NCBI RefSeq assembly: GCF_900113665.1 | Contig: NZ_FOQD01000018.1 | Coordinates: 1 to 64,000, forward strand | Direction: 5' to 3' | Source: Planctomicrobium piriforme | Lineage (GTDB): Bacteria > Planctomycetota > Planctomycetia > Planctomycetales > Planctomycetaceae | DNA: 64,000 nucleotides | Part shown: in pieces, positions 17,734 through 29,284 of the stretch | Layout: each line of letters opens with the position of its first letter | Position numbering within the stretch: position 1 is the stretch's first letter | Translations under genes and position numbers: made by a program | The notes under the pieces: model-generated | Databases searched by the model: none | What the model was told of the DNA's origin: nothing | Seen by the model: the letters and a program-made list of their open reading frames with translations, nothing else

Positions 17734-18015
17734 TCATCTTTGGCCAATTCGACTCATCAAGCCGCCAAGCAGGCAAAGCGCTGCACCGATGGCCGCGCCG
17801 GCGGCGGACATCGCGATCGTGACAAGGACTGTTCGCAGCAGCACTGACTCGAAGCTCCAGTCTTGTGTGCCAGCGGCCGAGGTTTTGGCGGACGTACAGA
17901 ACAGCATGCTGACGCCGACTGGTCCCATCACGGCCAAGGTCGTCATGCCGCCGAGGATCGCGCCGCGGAGGGCAATCGAGAACAGCGTACGTTGAACCGG
18001 TGGGGTGGATTCCAT
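17734..18015 (-). CDS. Small membrane protein of unknown function
   Basis: 93 residues with two hydrophobic helices (about 13-40, IALRGAILGGMTTLAVMGPVG, and about 61-86, VLLRTVLVTIAMSAAGAAIG), both with Gly/Ala-rich packing faces, and a short basic C-terminus. No homologous family is recognised. It lies between a glycosidase and odhA, and could be an independent inner-membrane protein. Support is coding-like composition and a two-helix topology, so the call is moderate. Confidence 0.5.
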   Translation of the reverse strand: MESTPPVQRTLFSIALRGAILGGMTTLAVMGPVGVSMLFCTSAKTSAAGTQDWSFESVLLRTVLVTIAMSAAGAAIGAALCLLGGLMSRIGQR

Positions 18016-18124
18016 GAATTCAATCTCCAGCGCCGATCCTCAAGAGCTTTTTTCGTACTTATCGTTCCGCAGGCGATAAGGGCGACTTTCATCAGGTCAA
18101 AGTCGTTCATTCGCCTGCACCCGG

Positions 18125-18141
18125 TAGAGCAAACTGCTCTA
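18125..18141 (-). repeat. TAGAGCAGTTTGCTCTA palindrome
   Basis: A 7-bp stem with 3-nt loop, downstream of odhA in sense orientation. The first 15 nt (TAGAGCAGTTTGCTC) recur at 29061-29075, where the repeat begins with the stop codon of a DUF1559 gene. Confidence 0.7.
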
Positions 18142-18148
18142 AATGCAA

Positions 18149-18174
18149 CGTGCCGAAGCTTTCGTTTCGGCACG
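18149..18174 (-). terminator. Probable terminator after odhA
   Basis: CGTGCCGAA (18149-18157) and TTCGGCACG (18166-18174) form a perfect 9-bp stem with an 8-nt loop, 31 nt after the odhA stop. On the minus strand it is followed by TTGCATTT, a weak T tract, and then by the TAGAGCAG palindrome. Confidence 0.6.
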
Positions 18175-18204
18175 AGGTCAATTCAGTTTTCAATATCGAA
18201 GTGC

Positions 18205-21132
<2,928 letters not shown>

Positions 21133-21312
21133 ATCCGGCACCGCGAAGGCACGTCTGATCACTTGCAATGATGAGAAACAGGAAAGCCTGAGTTCGATGC
21201 CGGGAGATAAAAAACCGGTCCCATTCTACAATGCCGGCCAGAATTCGACAGTCGGACTTTTCGATTCGTCCGTAAATCGATCATTTTTGCCGGTCCACCA
21301 GGTGCTGCCGCC

Positions 21313-22335
21313 ATGACGACTCCCGCCTCCGACCCCCGTCGCCTCCGCGGAATTTTCACTCCGAATATCGTCCCCCTTGACGAAAAAGGGGAGATTCACG
21401 AAGCGGAATACCGACGCTACATCGACTGGCTGATCGACCGCGGCGTGCACGGCCTGTATCCGAACGGCAGCACCGGCGAATTTACCCGGTTTACTGCAGA
21501 AGAGCGACGCCGAACGGTCCGCATCATGGTCGACCAGACTCGCGGTCGCGTTCCCATTCTCGCCGGGGCCGCGGAGGCCAACGTCAAGGAAACGCTCTCC
21601 GCCTGCGAATATTACGCCGGACTCGGGGTGCGGGCGGTCGCGATCGTCTCTCCCTTCTACTACAAGCTCGGCCCGGAAGGGGTGTATGCCTATTTCCGAG
21701 AAATTGGCCGCAACACCCCAATTGACGTCACGTTGTACAACATTCCGCTGTTCGCCAGCCCGATCGACGTGCCCACCGTGCAGCGGCTGAGCGAAGAGTG
21801 CGAGCGAATCATCGCCATCAAAGACTCTTCCGGCGACGTGCCGCACATGATGCGCATGATTCAGGCCGTGCGGCCGAATCGGCCGGAATTCAGCTTTTTG
21901 ACCGGCTGGGACGCTGCCCTCATGCCGATGCTGCTCGTCGGTGCGGACGGCGGCACCAATGCCACCAGCGGCGTGGTTCCGGAAATGACCCGTAGTCTGT
22001 ACGACCTCACGGTTTCCGGGCGTCTCGAAGTCGCTCTGCAAATCCAGTACGACCTGGTCACCCTGTTCGATCACATGCTGTTCAAATCCGAGTTCCCGGA
22101 AGGCTTTCGGGCAGCGGTGGAACTGCGCGGATTCCGCTTCGGCCAGGGACGCAGCCCCATGTCCGAAAAACAGCGGGCTGAACTGTCTCAATTGCGGGAG
22201 AAACTGCGGTCATTGCTGGGAGAGCGTGGATTCCTCGATCTGCAGACATCGAGCCCCTCCTCACGCGCACCAGACATGTCCGAAATCGTCCGCGACGTGG
22301 TGAGCGAACTCAAACGCCGCGGGCTGGTCAGCTGA
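21313..22335 (+). CDS. DapA/NanA-family aldolase (dihydrodipicolinate synthase-like)
   Basis: 340 residues; DapA itself is about 290, so there is an extra C-terminal tail of about 40 residues (ending LKRRGLVS). TIM-barrel class I aldolase features: GSTGE (52-56), catalytic Tyr142 (LYNIP) and Schiff-base Lys170 (IAIKDSSGD). The superfamily condenses or cleaves pyruvate with aldehydes: dihydrodipicolinate synthase, N-acetylneuraminate lyase, 2-keto-3-deoxy sugar aldolases. Which reaction applies cannot be said. It stands alone, with no lysine or sialic acid genes adjacent. Confidence 0.88.
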   Translation: MTTPASDPRRLRGIFTPNIVPLDEKGEIHEAEYRRYIDWLIDRGVHGLYPNGSTGEFTRFTAEERRRTVRIMVDQTRGRVPILAGAAEANVKETLSACEYYAGLGVRAVAIVSPFYYKLGPEGVYAYFREIGRNTPIDVTLYNIPLFASPIDVPTVQRLSEECERIIAIKDSSGDVPHMMRMIQAVRPNRPEFSFLTGWDAALMPMLLVGADGGTNATSGVVPEMTRSLYDLTVSGRLEVALQIQYDLVTLFDHMLFKSEFPEGFRAAVELRGFRFGQGRSPMSEKQRAELSQLREKLRSLLGERGFLDLQTSSPSSRAPDMSEIVRDVVSELKRRGLVS

Positions 22336-22372
22336 TCTGTGTGGCAGTGGGACCCAAAATCCCAATCTTCAG

Positions 22373-22490
22373 ATTCCAAAACTCAAACAAATTCAAAATT
22401 CCAATGACCGAAACAAGGCACGACGTGCTGCGTGTTTTGGAATTTTGAACATTGGAATTTGTTTGAATTTTGGTGCTTGAGATTTGGAGC
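22373..22490. repeat. CTCAAACAAATTCAAAAT palindromic word repeat
   Basis: The left arm (22373-22406) and right arm (22450-22490) are imperfect inverted copies. The left arm core 22378-22399 is identical over 22 nt to 59921-59942. On the minus strand the right arm ends in CTCCAAATCTCAAGCACC, a word set shared with 10664-10731. It occupies the convergent spacer of the DapA-like and ferredoxin genes. Confidence 0.8.
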
Positions 22491-22511
22491 TTGTTACTCA
22501 AGGCCGTCACA

Positions 22512-22871
22512 TTACGATCGCGTAATCCATTCGGCGGGCGGTTCGATGGTCGGGGCAACGGGACTGCCGGCATCTTTGCGGCCGCTTCCTTCGAAACGGC
22601 TGATCGCCCGCACCGACATATCGTGATCGCACAGAATCTGGCAGCTGAGCCGGACGCCGGAAATGTTCTTGGCAGCGAGGACCGCCTGCTCGGCCGCGGT
22701 CATCGTTTCCGGTTCGCCTGCGAGAAACTCGACGCGACAAGTTGTGCAGCGGGCTTTGCCGCCACAGGCGTGCAACTGGTCGATGCCTGCGTCTTCCGTC
22801 AGGGCCAGCACGAGCCGTTTGCCTTCGGGAACCGTGAATTCGCCAACTCCGTCAACTGTCAGCCTGGGCAT
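22512..22871 (-). CDS. 2Fe-2S plant-type ferredoxin
   Basis: 119 residues. The cluster ligands are Cys36, Cys42 and Cys45 (ACGGKARCTTC) and Cys77 (LSCQI), spacing C-x5-C-x2-C-x31-C, the wider spacing of adrenodoxin-like or oxygenase ferredoxins rather than the plant C-x4-C-x2-C form. A tail of about 30 residues follows the core. It is a cytosolic electron carrier with an unidentified partner. The gene is divergent from glutamate dehydrogenase. Confidence 0.88.
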   Translation of the reverse strand: MPRLTVDGVGEFTVPEGKRLVLALTEDAGIDQLHACGGKARCTTCRVEFLAGEPETMTAAEQAVLAAKNISGVRLSCQILCDHDMSVRAISRFEGSGRKDAGSPVAPTIEPPAEWITRS

Positions 22872-23174
22872 GCTGTACTTTCCCGTTCAGGGGTCTGGTG
22901 GGTGGGCGGGAGCAAACACTGGCTTGCATCGCCGTGCCTTCCGCGGAGACAACCCCGCTCGGACGGGGCCAATCATAGCAGGCCGCTTGCACAGTCTCGA
23001 ACGCAGCCCCTCTCTGCGGTTATTGAGCAGCGGTTGACTCATAACCTGCTGGTTTGGAGAGCGGAAATCAGCGCGCGAGTGCCATCGCATCAATCGACCT
23101 CACGGCATAAGATTCCAACGGACGCCGGAAACAACGACACGGCGTGATCGAGCGAATCGAGAGGGATGCGAGAC
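22872..23174. other. Divergent spacer of 303 nt
   Basis: Between ferredoxin (minus) and glutamate dehydrogenase (plus). Both promoters should be here, but no clear -35/-10 pair stands out. No repeat-family member or RNA hairpin of note. Confidence 0.45.
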
Positions 23175-24404
23175 ATGAGTTCCAACGAATCGGCCCAGCG
23201 GTACTTCAATCAGGCCGCCGACATCATGGGCCTGTCGCAGAACATGCGGACGCTGCTGAGCACGCCCCTCCGCGAAGTGAAGGTGCAGATCGCCCTCGAA
23301 ATGGACGACGGCCAGATCGCCACGTTCATTGGCTTCCGCATTCAGCACGACAGCGCCCGCGGACCAATGAAGGGGGGCTTGCGTTATCACCCCGAAGTCG
23401 ATGCCGACGAAGTGCTGGCCCTCGCCTCGCTGATGACCTGGAAGACCGCCGTGGTCAACATCCCCTACGGCGGCGCGAAGGGGGGGATCGCCATCGATCC
23501 CTCCAAGTACAGCCAGCGCGAAATCGAACGCATCACCCGCAAGTTCGTGGACGAAATTCACGACGTGATCGGTCCCGACAAAGACATCCCGGCCCCCGAC
23601 ATGGGAACCAATTCCCAGACGATGGCCTGGATCATGAACCAGTACGAAAAGTATCACGGGTTCAATCCCGCCTGCGTCACCGGCAAACCGGTCGAACTGC
23701 ACGGCGCCGATGGCCGTGAAGAAGCGACCGGCCGCGGCGTGGCGGTGGTGACACAGGCAGCGCTGGAACGCATGAAACGTTCCGTCACCGGGGCCACGCT
23801 GGCAATTCAGGGATTCGGCAACGTCGGCAGCTATGCCGCGAGAATTCTGCATGAGATGGGAGCGAAGATTGTCGCCGTCTCCGACCAGCATGGCGGCATC
23901 TACAACGACAACGGAATCGACATCCCTGCCCTGCTGAAGCATGCATCGCAGACCGGTTCGGTCAAGGAATTCCAGGACTGCAAGAACATCAGCAATGCCG
24001 AACTGCTCGCGGCGAACGTCGACGTGCTGATTCCAGCGGCGCTCGGCGGCGTGCTGACGAAAGAGAACGCCAAAGACGTACGGGCCAAACTGATCGTCGA
24101 GGCGGCGAACAACCCGACCACGCCTGACGCGGACGCCGTCTTCGAAAAGAATAACATTCTGGTCGTCCCCGACATTCTCGCGAATGCCGGCGGGGTGACC
24201 GTCAGCTACTTCGAATGGGTCCAGAACCGGCAACACTTCAAATGGGAACTGTCGGAAGTGCGTAAACGTCTGGAGAAGATCATGACCGAGAGCTTCGACC
24301 GCGTGTGGAAGATCTCCGGTGAGAAAAACGTGCCGCTCCGCACGGCCGCATATGTGCTGGGCATCGGTCGCGTCGGACGAGCAACGGTCTTAGCGGGAAT
24401 TTGA
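23175..24404 (+). CDS. gdhA: Glu/Leu/Phe/Val dehydrogenase (glutamate dehydrogenase)
   Basis: 409 residues from ATG 23175, which has AGAGGG at suitable distance; the ATG at 23166 overlaps that site. The catalytic part carries GPMKGGLRYH (Lys66), WKTAV (Lys90), PYGGAKGGI (Lys102) and APDMGTN (Asp142). The Rossmann fold has QGFGNVG near 212-218. It interconverts glutamate and 2-oxoglutarate with NAD(P)H in the cytosol, of the shorter hexameric type. A cyclic-nucleotide-binding gene starts 2 nt after its stop, suggesting coupled translation and a regulatory link. Confidence 0.92.
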   Translation: MSSNESAQRYFNQAADIMGLSQNMRTLLSTPLREVKVQIALEMDDGQIATFIGFRIQHDSARGPMKGGLRYHPEVDADEVLALASLMTWKTAVVNIPYGGAKGGIAIDPSKYSQREIERITRKFVDEIHDVIGPDKDIPAPDMGTNSQTMAWIMNQYEKYHGFNPACVTGKPVELHGADGREEATGRGVAVVTQAALERMKRSVTGATLAIQGFGNVGSYAARILHEMGAKIVAVSDQHGGIYNDNGIDIPALLKHASQTGSVKEFQDCKNISNAELLAANVDVLIPAALGGVLTKENAKDVRAKLIVEAANNPTTPDADAVFEKNNILVVPDILANAGGVTVSYFEWVQNRQHFKWELSEVRKRLEKIMTESFDRVWKISGEKNVPLRTAAYVLGIGRVGRATVLAGI

Positions 24405-24406
24405 AA

Positions 24407-24964
24407 ATGAATGCGATGACACAACGAGATCCAATCGAAACGATCGGCAAGTTCAACGACGTCTTCGAACGCTGCACGCTCCTTAGCGGGCTGACGTCGG
24501 AAGAGATGCTGGCGTTCCTCCGCCGGGTGCAGTTCGAAGGCTTCACCTCCGGCGACGAAATCCTCACCGAAGGGAACCAGTATCACGGCGTCTGGATTCT
24601 TCTCCGCGGCACCTGTGAAGTCATCAAGCACGGACCCAAACGCGACAGCCGCCTGGCCACGCTCGAGCCGGGCAACGTGTTCGGCGAGATGTCGTTCTTT
24701 CACCCAGTCGGACACTCGGCTACGGTGCGTGCCGTCGATCACGTCGAAACGATGCGGCTAATGCTCGACGGTTATGAGCAACTGCGGCAAGACTGCCCCA
24801 CGGCGGCGCACAAGATCGCCCTGAACATCATCCGCATCCTTTCCGACCGGCTGCGGCGAATGGACGAATGGACCTGCGAACTGGTCGAACGCAACAGCGA
24901 CGGCCACGGGTACAAGGAATGGCAGGAATTCCGCTCGAAGCTGTACACGAACTTGTTCGAATAA
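24407..24964 (+). CDS. Cyclic-nucleotide-binding-domain (Crp/Fnr-like sensor) protein
   Basis: 185 residues from ATG 24407, 2 nt after the gdh stop. A cNMP-binding beta-roll spans about 20-140 (LLSGLTSEEMLAFL, ILTEGNQYHGVWILLRG, LEPGNVFGEMSFF, HSATVRAVDHVE). The GE of GNVFGEMSFF matches the phosphate-binding cassette, but the usual following Arg is replaced by sequence with HSATV, so nucleotide binding is uncertain. No HTH follows; residues 140-185 are helical. It probably senses a ligand and acts on a partner protein, perhaps the dehydrogenase. Confidence 0.82.
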   Translation: MNAMTQRDPIETIGKFNDVFERCTLLSGLTSEEMLAFLRRVQFEGFTSGDEILTEGNQYHGVWILLRGTCEVIKHGPKRDSRLATLEPGNVFGEMSFFHPVGHSATVRAVDHVETMRLMLDGYEQLRQDCPTAAHKIALNIIRILSDRLRRMDEWTCELVERNSDGHGYKEWQEFRSKLYTNLFE

Positions 24965-25000
24965 CCGGTCAGGGAAAATGATCGGTGGAACTGAAGCACC

Positions 25001-25037
25001 AGTGCCCCGAACGCTTTCGAGCGTCCAGGGCACTTTC
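25001..25037 (+). terminator. Hairpin terminator between convergent genes
   Basis: AGTGCCC (25001-25007) pairs with GGGCACT (25028-25034), with an inner stem ACGCT/AGCGT around TTCG, followed by TTTC. Located after the cNMP-binding gene and before the convergent AraC gene; it may serve both directions. Confidence 0.55.
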
Positions 25038-25069
25038 AATTTGTACGCGGCGGAAAGTCCGCCGACTGC

Positions 25070-25984
25070 CTACTCGCGGAAGCGTTGCGGAGTCACGCCC
25101 ACATAGCGCAGAAATGTGTGCTGCAAGTGAGAGTGGCTGGCGAAACCGCACTGTCTGGCCACTTCGCTCAGCGTCATCCCACGGCCGAAATGGCGAATGA
25201 GTTCTTTGGCTTTTTCGACCCTCAATTCCAGCAAATGGTCGTGGATGGTTTTGCCGGTTTCCCGCTTGAAGACCCGGGAGAGATAAGGGCGGCTCACGCC
25301 GGAGGCCTTGGCGATATCGGCCAGCGTCACCTTCACCGACAAATTGTCGCGGATAAAATTCACTGCTTTTGCAACGATTTTTCCACTGCTGCGTTCTGCC
25401 ACATCGGAAGCCGATTCCCGGCCTCCGTACAGTTTCGCCAAGCGGCCAATAATGAGCAGCATCATTCCCTCGGCCATCAGCTCGCTGGCAGGCGATGCCT
25501 CTTCAGAATAGGCCCAAAGTTGTTTCAGGTCACTCGCCAGGCATGGATCGTTCACGCACTGTGCGGAAACCTCAAAACGAGGCATCCCTTTGGTGATCTC
25601 CTGAAATGTATTTTCCGGGAAGGCGACAAACAGTCCTTCATAAGAGCCTCCCCCAAAACCGCCGTCTCCGATCACTGACCAATCCAGATTCGGGGGGACA
25701 ATCATCACATTGCCGGGCTTCAACTGCCGCCGCACGCAGACCCCGCCGCAATCCATCACAATCGTACGATCTGTAAAACTCCGGGTGATCGTCGACAAGT
25801 AATAGGAGGTGACCGGCGGGGTGGAAAACACCTCGTGATATTTGACTCGTCCCATTTCTAAAGTGTTTCGCTGATTCCGTCGGAAGACGGCACTCTCAAC
25901 GGCGGCTGCCCCGTATTCATCAAATGCGTCTGCAAATTGAGAGAGGATTTTCTGCTCCCGTCCATCTTGATGATGTAACAGCAT
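25070..25984 (-). CDS. AraC-family transcriptional regulator
   Basis: About 304 residues from ATG 25984; a TTG at 26014 is the alternative. The N-terminal half is a cupin-like ligand region (MDCGGVCVRRQLKPGNVMIVPPNLDWS). The last 100 residues carry the two HTH motifs of AraC: VTLADIAKASGVSRPYLSRVFKRETG, then MTLSEVARQCGFASHSHLQHTFLRYVGVTPQRFR. It probably controls sugar or stress genes, but no obvious target operon adjoins it, and the upstream 900-nt spacer is empty. Cytosolic DNA-binding protein. Confidence 0.9.
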   Translation of the reverse strand: MLLHHQDGREQKILSQFADAFDEYGAAAVESAVFRRNQRNTLEMGRVKYHEVFSTPPVTSYYLSTITRSFTDRTIVMDCGGVCVRRQLKPGNVMIVPPNLDWSVIGDGGFGGGSYEGLFVAFPENTFQEITKGMPRFEVSAQCVNDPCLASDLKQLWAYSEEASPASELMAEGMMLLIIGRLAKLYGGRESASDVAERSSGKIVAKAVNFIRDNLSVKVTLADIAKASGVSRPYLSRVFKRETGKTIHDHLLELRVEKAKELIRHFGRGMTLSEVARQCGFASHSHLQHTFLRYVGVTPQRFRE

Positions 25985-26903
25985 TTGACAACTTTCAGTA
26001 CCAGGATCATTCAACCTGTCGCATGGGACGGCCGGAATTCAACGCGGAGTCTCATCCTCTAATTTGCACTACGGGACAGGAGACACTTGGGTATCGATGC
26101 CCTCATCCAGCAACTCCATTGTCAGACAGTCGTCACCGATCTTGCGGAGAAACCCGCAGGGCAACTACTCCACAGAACATCCCCCAGCCATCTTCGAAGG
26201 ATCAAAGTCAGAGTCAAGTTTCTACTGCCAAATTGAAGCCAGGATTTCCAAGAGGCAGACGAACTTTGTCTAGAACTGCACGCCTCACTAGCAAAGCTGC
26301 ACACTAAGTGGGCAACTAGCTCAGTCGGCGAGGCGACAGTCTTGCGTGTCCGATGAATGGATGCGAAACCGAGTCGGAAACCGGGGAGCGCCAGGCGCTG
26401 GTTTGTGACCGCTTTGACAATTTTATTTGCGGTGTTGGCGGTCGATGACGTCCTATTCGCATCATCATTTTTCGCAGGCATTTGCGCTGCTTCTCACCCC
26501 CTATGTTTGGGGTTGCTTCAGCGAATGGAGAACCACGCAGACCTGTGAATTGGCCTGCGTTTTGCTTTTCAACTTCACTGCGACGGCTCGGCTGTTTTCT
26601 TAATGCGTGCAAGTGACACTCCCATGTTTTCCCCACTCATTCATCGGGCATTTCCGCAGATCAATTCCCTGGCGGGCGGCCTGATCCCGTGGTTGTCACG
26701 ACCATATTGTCGGTCGTGAATGACGCCTCAGGCTGACGGACCAGTCGCACTCTGTTCTGAGCATGTGCTTACCCTGCCGCCCAATGTCTGTCCAATAATT
26801 CTCGACCCGATGGTGCGGGGGATTCTCAGCTCGTTGCCCCGTGCACGATTGTTAGTTTCGCCCTTGATTTTCATTGCCCATGTGCTTGCAGGAGTTGCAG
26901 AAA
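25985..26903. other. Spacer of about 920 nt without a supported gene
   Basis: No frame here has homology or a good start. A stretch at 26309-26335 looks superficially like the 5' half of a tRNA but has no anticodon or T-arm. A T-tailed hairpin at 26535-26570 could end an unannotated plus-strand transcript. Base composition is lower in GC than in the flanking genes. The first DUF1559 gene begins at 26904. Confidence 0.5.
26535..26570 (+). terminator. Orphan terminator-like hairpin
   Basis: ACGCAG (26535-26540) pairs with CTGCGT (26555-26560), extended by CC/GG across a mismatch, and is followed by TTTTGCTTTT. No plus-strand gene precedes it for 1.5 kb, so it may belong to a small RNA or the remains of one. 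Confidence 0.4.
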
Positions 26904-27875
26904 ATGCGCAGAGATCCGCCGCTTCGACGGCAACCTGGCTTCACATTGATCGAACTGCTCGTGGTGATCGCCATCATCGCCATCCTGATTGCATTACTGT
27001 TGCCGGCGGTGCAATCCGCCCGGGAAGCGGCCCGCCGCAGCCAGTGCAAGAACAATCTCAAACAACTCGCATTGGCGGTACACAACTACCACGACGTTTA
27101 CAGCATGTGTCCGCAGGCTCTGCGAGCGTCCAGCGGCGACTACAAGACCCCCTGGGGAGTCGCCATTCTCCCGATGATTGAACAGACGGCGCTGTTTACC
27201 CAGTTGAATCCGGGCTCCAGTAAAGTTCTGGTACCAAACACCACTTCGCTCGCAGTCTTCAAGTGCCCGACGGACCCTTACGGCGACAGCGTGTTCGCTT
27301 CGGATGGCGGAGCTTATACATTTACGCATCGTCAACCAGGAAGTGCAGGCTGTGTGCCCACGCCGTTCTTATCGAAATTGACAGTGAAGGAGACCGGAAC
27401 TCCTTTCGCTGCTGGCGCGAACTACATCTATAGCGGCAGTTATTCTTCAGGATTACTGTCAGGTAATGCGAGACCGTGGTTAAGATTCACAGACCTGAGA
27501 CGCGGAACCAGCAATTTCCTGCTGCTGAGTGAGCGGGCGCAATCCATGGCTCCCACGACCTGGATCGGCCCCCTTCGCAACTATGTCGGCAATACGAGCT
27601 ACACCGGCTGGCCATATGAGCGCACGAATACCTCCACGGACGGTTGCATCGGTCAGTCCACATCCAATCAGGTTTACACTTCCGACTACGCCTGCTACGG
27701 CACGTTCGGTACGCGAATGAACACCAGCATGACGAGTACTTCGAGCATGCATCTGGGCGGCGCCCAATACGCACTTGGAGATGGAACGGTGCGTTTCATT
27801 TCTGAAAACATCGATTCTGCGACTCTGACAAATCTCGCATCGCCCGGCTCCACAGGACCGATTGGCGAGTTCTGA
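26904..27875 (+). CDS. DUF1559 prepilin-like protein 1
   Basis: 323 residues from ATG 26904 with AGGAG 9 nt upstream. The N-terminus has a type IV prepilin leader: RRQPG cut before FTLIELLVV, a hydrophobic helix, then AREAARRSQCKNNLKQL. The C-terminal body is the DUF1559 (SBP_bac_10) domain, ending in GDGTVRFISENID and GEF. These planctomycete proteins are thought to be exported pseudopilin-like surface proteins; their function is unknown. It is followed at 28026 by a second family member. Confidence 0.9.
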   Translation: MRRDPPLRRQPGFTLIELLVVIAIIAILIALLLPAVQSAREAARRSQCKNNLKQLALAVHNYHDVYSMCPQALRASSGDYKTPWGVAILPMIEQTALFTQLNPGSSKVLVPNTTSLAVFKCPTDPYGDSVFASDGGAYTFTHRQPGSAGCVPTPFLSKLTVKETGTPFAAGANYIYSGSYSSGLLSGNARPWLRFTDLRRGTSNFLLLSERAQSMAPTTWIGPLRNYVGNTSYTGWPYERTNTSTDGCIGQSTSNQVYTSDYACYGTFGTRMNTSMTSTSSMHLGGAQYALGDGTVRFISENIDSATLTNLASPGSTGPIGEF

Positions 27876-28025
27876 GCTCGGGCTCACAGGGCACATTCGC
27901 CTGAACCGAGCTGAACCGGCAGATGTTCGCTTTCCCTGCGAGCGACCCTGCCCGGACCATGTATTTTTCCATACGGCCAATATTTCGATTTGGCGCATTC
28001 GTCAACGGACAGTAGGAGTTTCTCG

Positions 28026-29063
28026 ATGCCTTTCATTCCCAGACATCGCCGAGCAGGATTCACACTGATTGAATTGCTGGTGGTCATCGCCGTGGTGGCG
28101 GTCCTGGTCTCGCTGCTGCTGCCGGCCGTACAGCAGGCCCGTATGGCTGCACAACGCAGTCAGTGCAAAAACAACCTGAAGCAGCTCGGACTGGCCCTGC
28201 ACAACTATCACGAGGCACACTCCGCATTTCCCCCCGGGGTCGTGGCCCCCAAATATCAGACCCAACAAGACCCCTCCGGCATCTGCTGGCGGGCCATGCT
28301 GCTCCCCTATGTGGAGGCTCAGGCGACCTATAACAATATGGCCGACATCATGGGAAAAGCCATCACTTTCGACGATATTCGACCTTGGAATTACGCCACG
28401 GATGATGGTTTTTTAAATCCCTATCCTTTCCCCACATTATTCGTCTGTCCTTCCGACCCATTGTCGGCGAGCGACTCGATAAAGTCGAACTACATAGGCG
28501 TCTACGACGGCAGCGGAGTGGTGGATCTCGTGTCGACGCCGGGAGACTACTCGAGCTATCCCTATACTTATGCCTCAACGGTCGGCACGATGAAGTCGCT
28601 GAATCGGGGAATGTTCGGAGTGAATGTCGCTCGTAAAATGAGGGATGTCACGGACGGGGCTTCTCAGACCTGGATCGCCGGAGAACAAGACGGCAACGAC
28701 AACAATAAATATGCCTTGGGAATTATAGGCGGAGGTGCGGACGCACCTGCAGTTTTTGGAGGAGGTAACCCGACGATTCTTCGAAATCAAGATCTTACGG
28801 ACATTGTGAATGCGTGTACCTCGATGACCAGCGGCAGCCCTGCGTATTTGGAATGCATCAACAACGCCACTACCGTGGCCAACGCTTGGTTGGCTCAGAC
28901 AGGCGGAGTCTGGACATCCTTCAGCAGCCGGCACGGCCCGGGAATCGCCAACATGCTGATGACCGACGGCAGCGTGCATACGATCAGCGGTAAATCCATC
29001 GATGCGAAAGTCTTCGAAAATCTTTCGAATCGAAACGACGGGAATCTCGTCGGCCAGTTCTAG
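28026..29063 (+). CDS. DUF1559 prepilin-like protein 2
   Basis: 345 residues from ATG 28026, supported by AGGAG 7 nt upstream. The prepilin leader RRAG precedes FTLIELLVV; the helix contains VVAVLVSLLLPAVQQ. The body has the DUF1559 pattern (CKNNLKQLGLALHNYHE near the N-terminus, MLMTDGSVHTI then NRNDGNLVGQF at the end). The terminal motif is GQF instead of GEF. The stop codon TAG is the first three bases of the TAGAGCAGTTTGCTC repeat. It shares only the domain plan with protein 1, so the pair is an old duplication or a tandem acquisition. Confidence 0.9.
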   Translation: MPFIPRHRRAGFTLIELLVVIAVVAVLVSLLLPAVQQARMAAQRSQCKNNLKQLGLALHNYHEAHSAFPPGVVAPKYQTQQDPSGICWRAMLLPYVEAQATYNNMADIMGKAITFDDIRPWNYATDDGFLNPYPFPTLFVCPSDPLSASDSIKSNYIGVYDGSGVVDLVSTPGDYSSYPYTYASTVGTMKSLNRGMFGVNVARKMRDVTDGASQTWIAGEQDGNDNNKYALGIIGGGADAPAVFGGGNPTILRNQDLTDIVNACTSMTSGSPAYLECINNATTVANAWLAQTGGVWTSFSSRHGPGIANMLMTDGSVHTISGKSIDAKVFENLSNRNDGNLVGQF

Positions 29064-29075
29064 AGCAGTTTGCTC
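29061..29075 (+). repeat. TAGAGCAGTTTGCTC element overlapping a stop codon
   Basis: GAGCA and TGCTC form a 5-bp stem around GTT. The 15-mer is identical to the one downstream of odhA (18125-18141, minus strand). Its first three bases are the stop codon of DUF1559 protein 2. Confidence 0.7.
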
Positions 29076-29284
29076 GACCGTCTGCCCACGTCGAATGCGC
29101 TTTCGTCAATTGAATTGCCGAATTCCACGGGGCAAGACCGGGTCATCCATTTCGCAAGTTGGCCTAACATCCAGGACCCACACCTCGGAGCCGCGGCTTC
29201 CGTCGCGAGCAGGTTGCCAGAAAAGTCATCCGTTCCCTGCCGAAAAGCGAGAACGACCTTGCATCCGTGAGATGAGTGATAGAC

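Noticed and set aside
26309..26400. Possible tRNA (GGGCAACTAGCTCAGTCGG start)
   Set aside because: The D-arm-like start is present, but the D stem has a mismatch and there is no anticodon stem, TTCGAAT T-loop or acceptor complement downstream.
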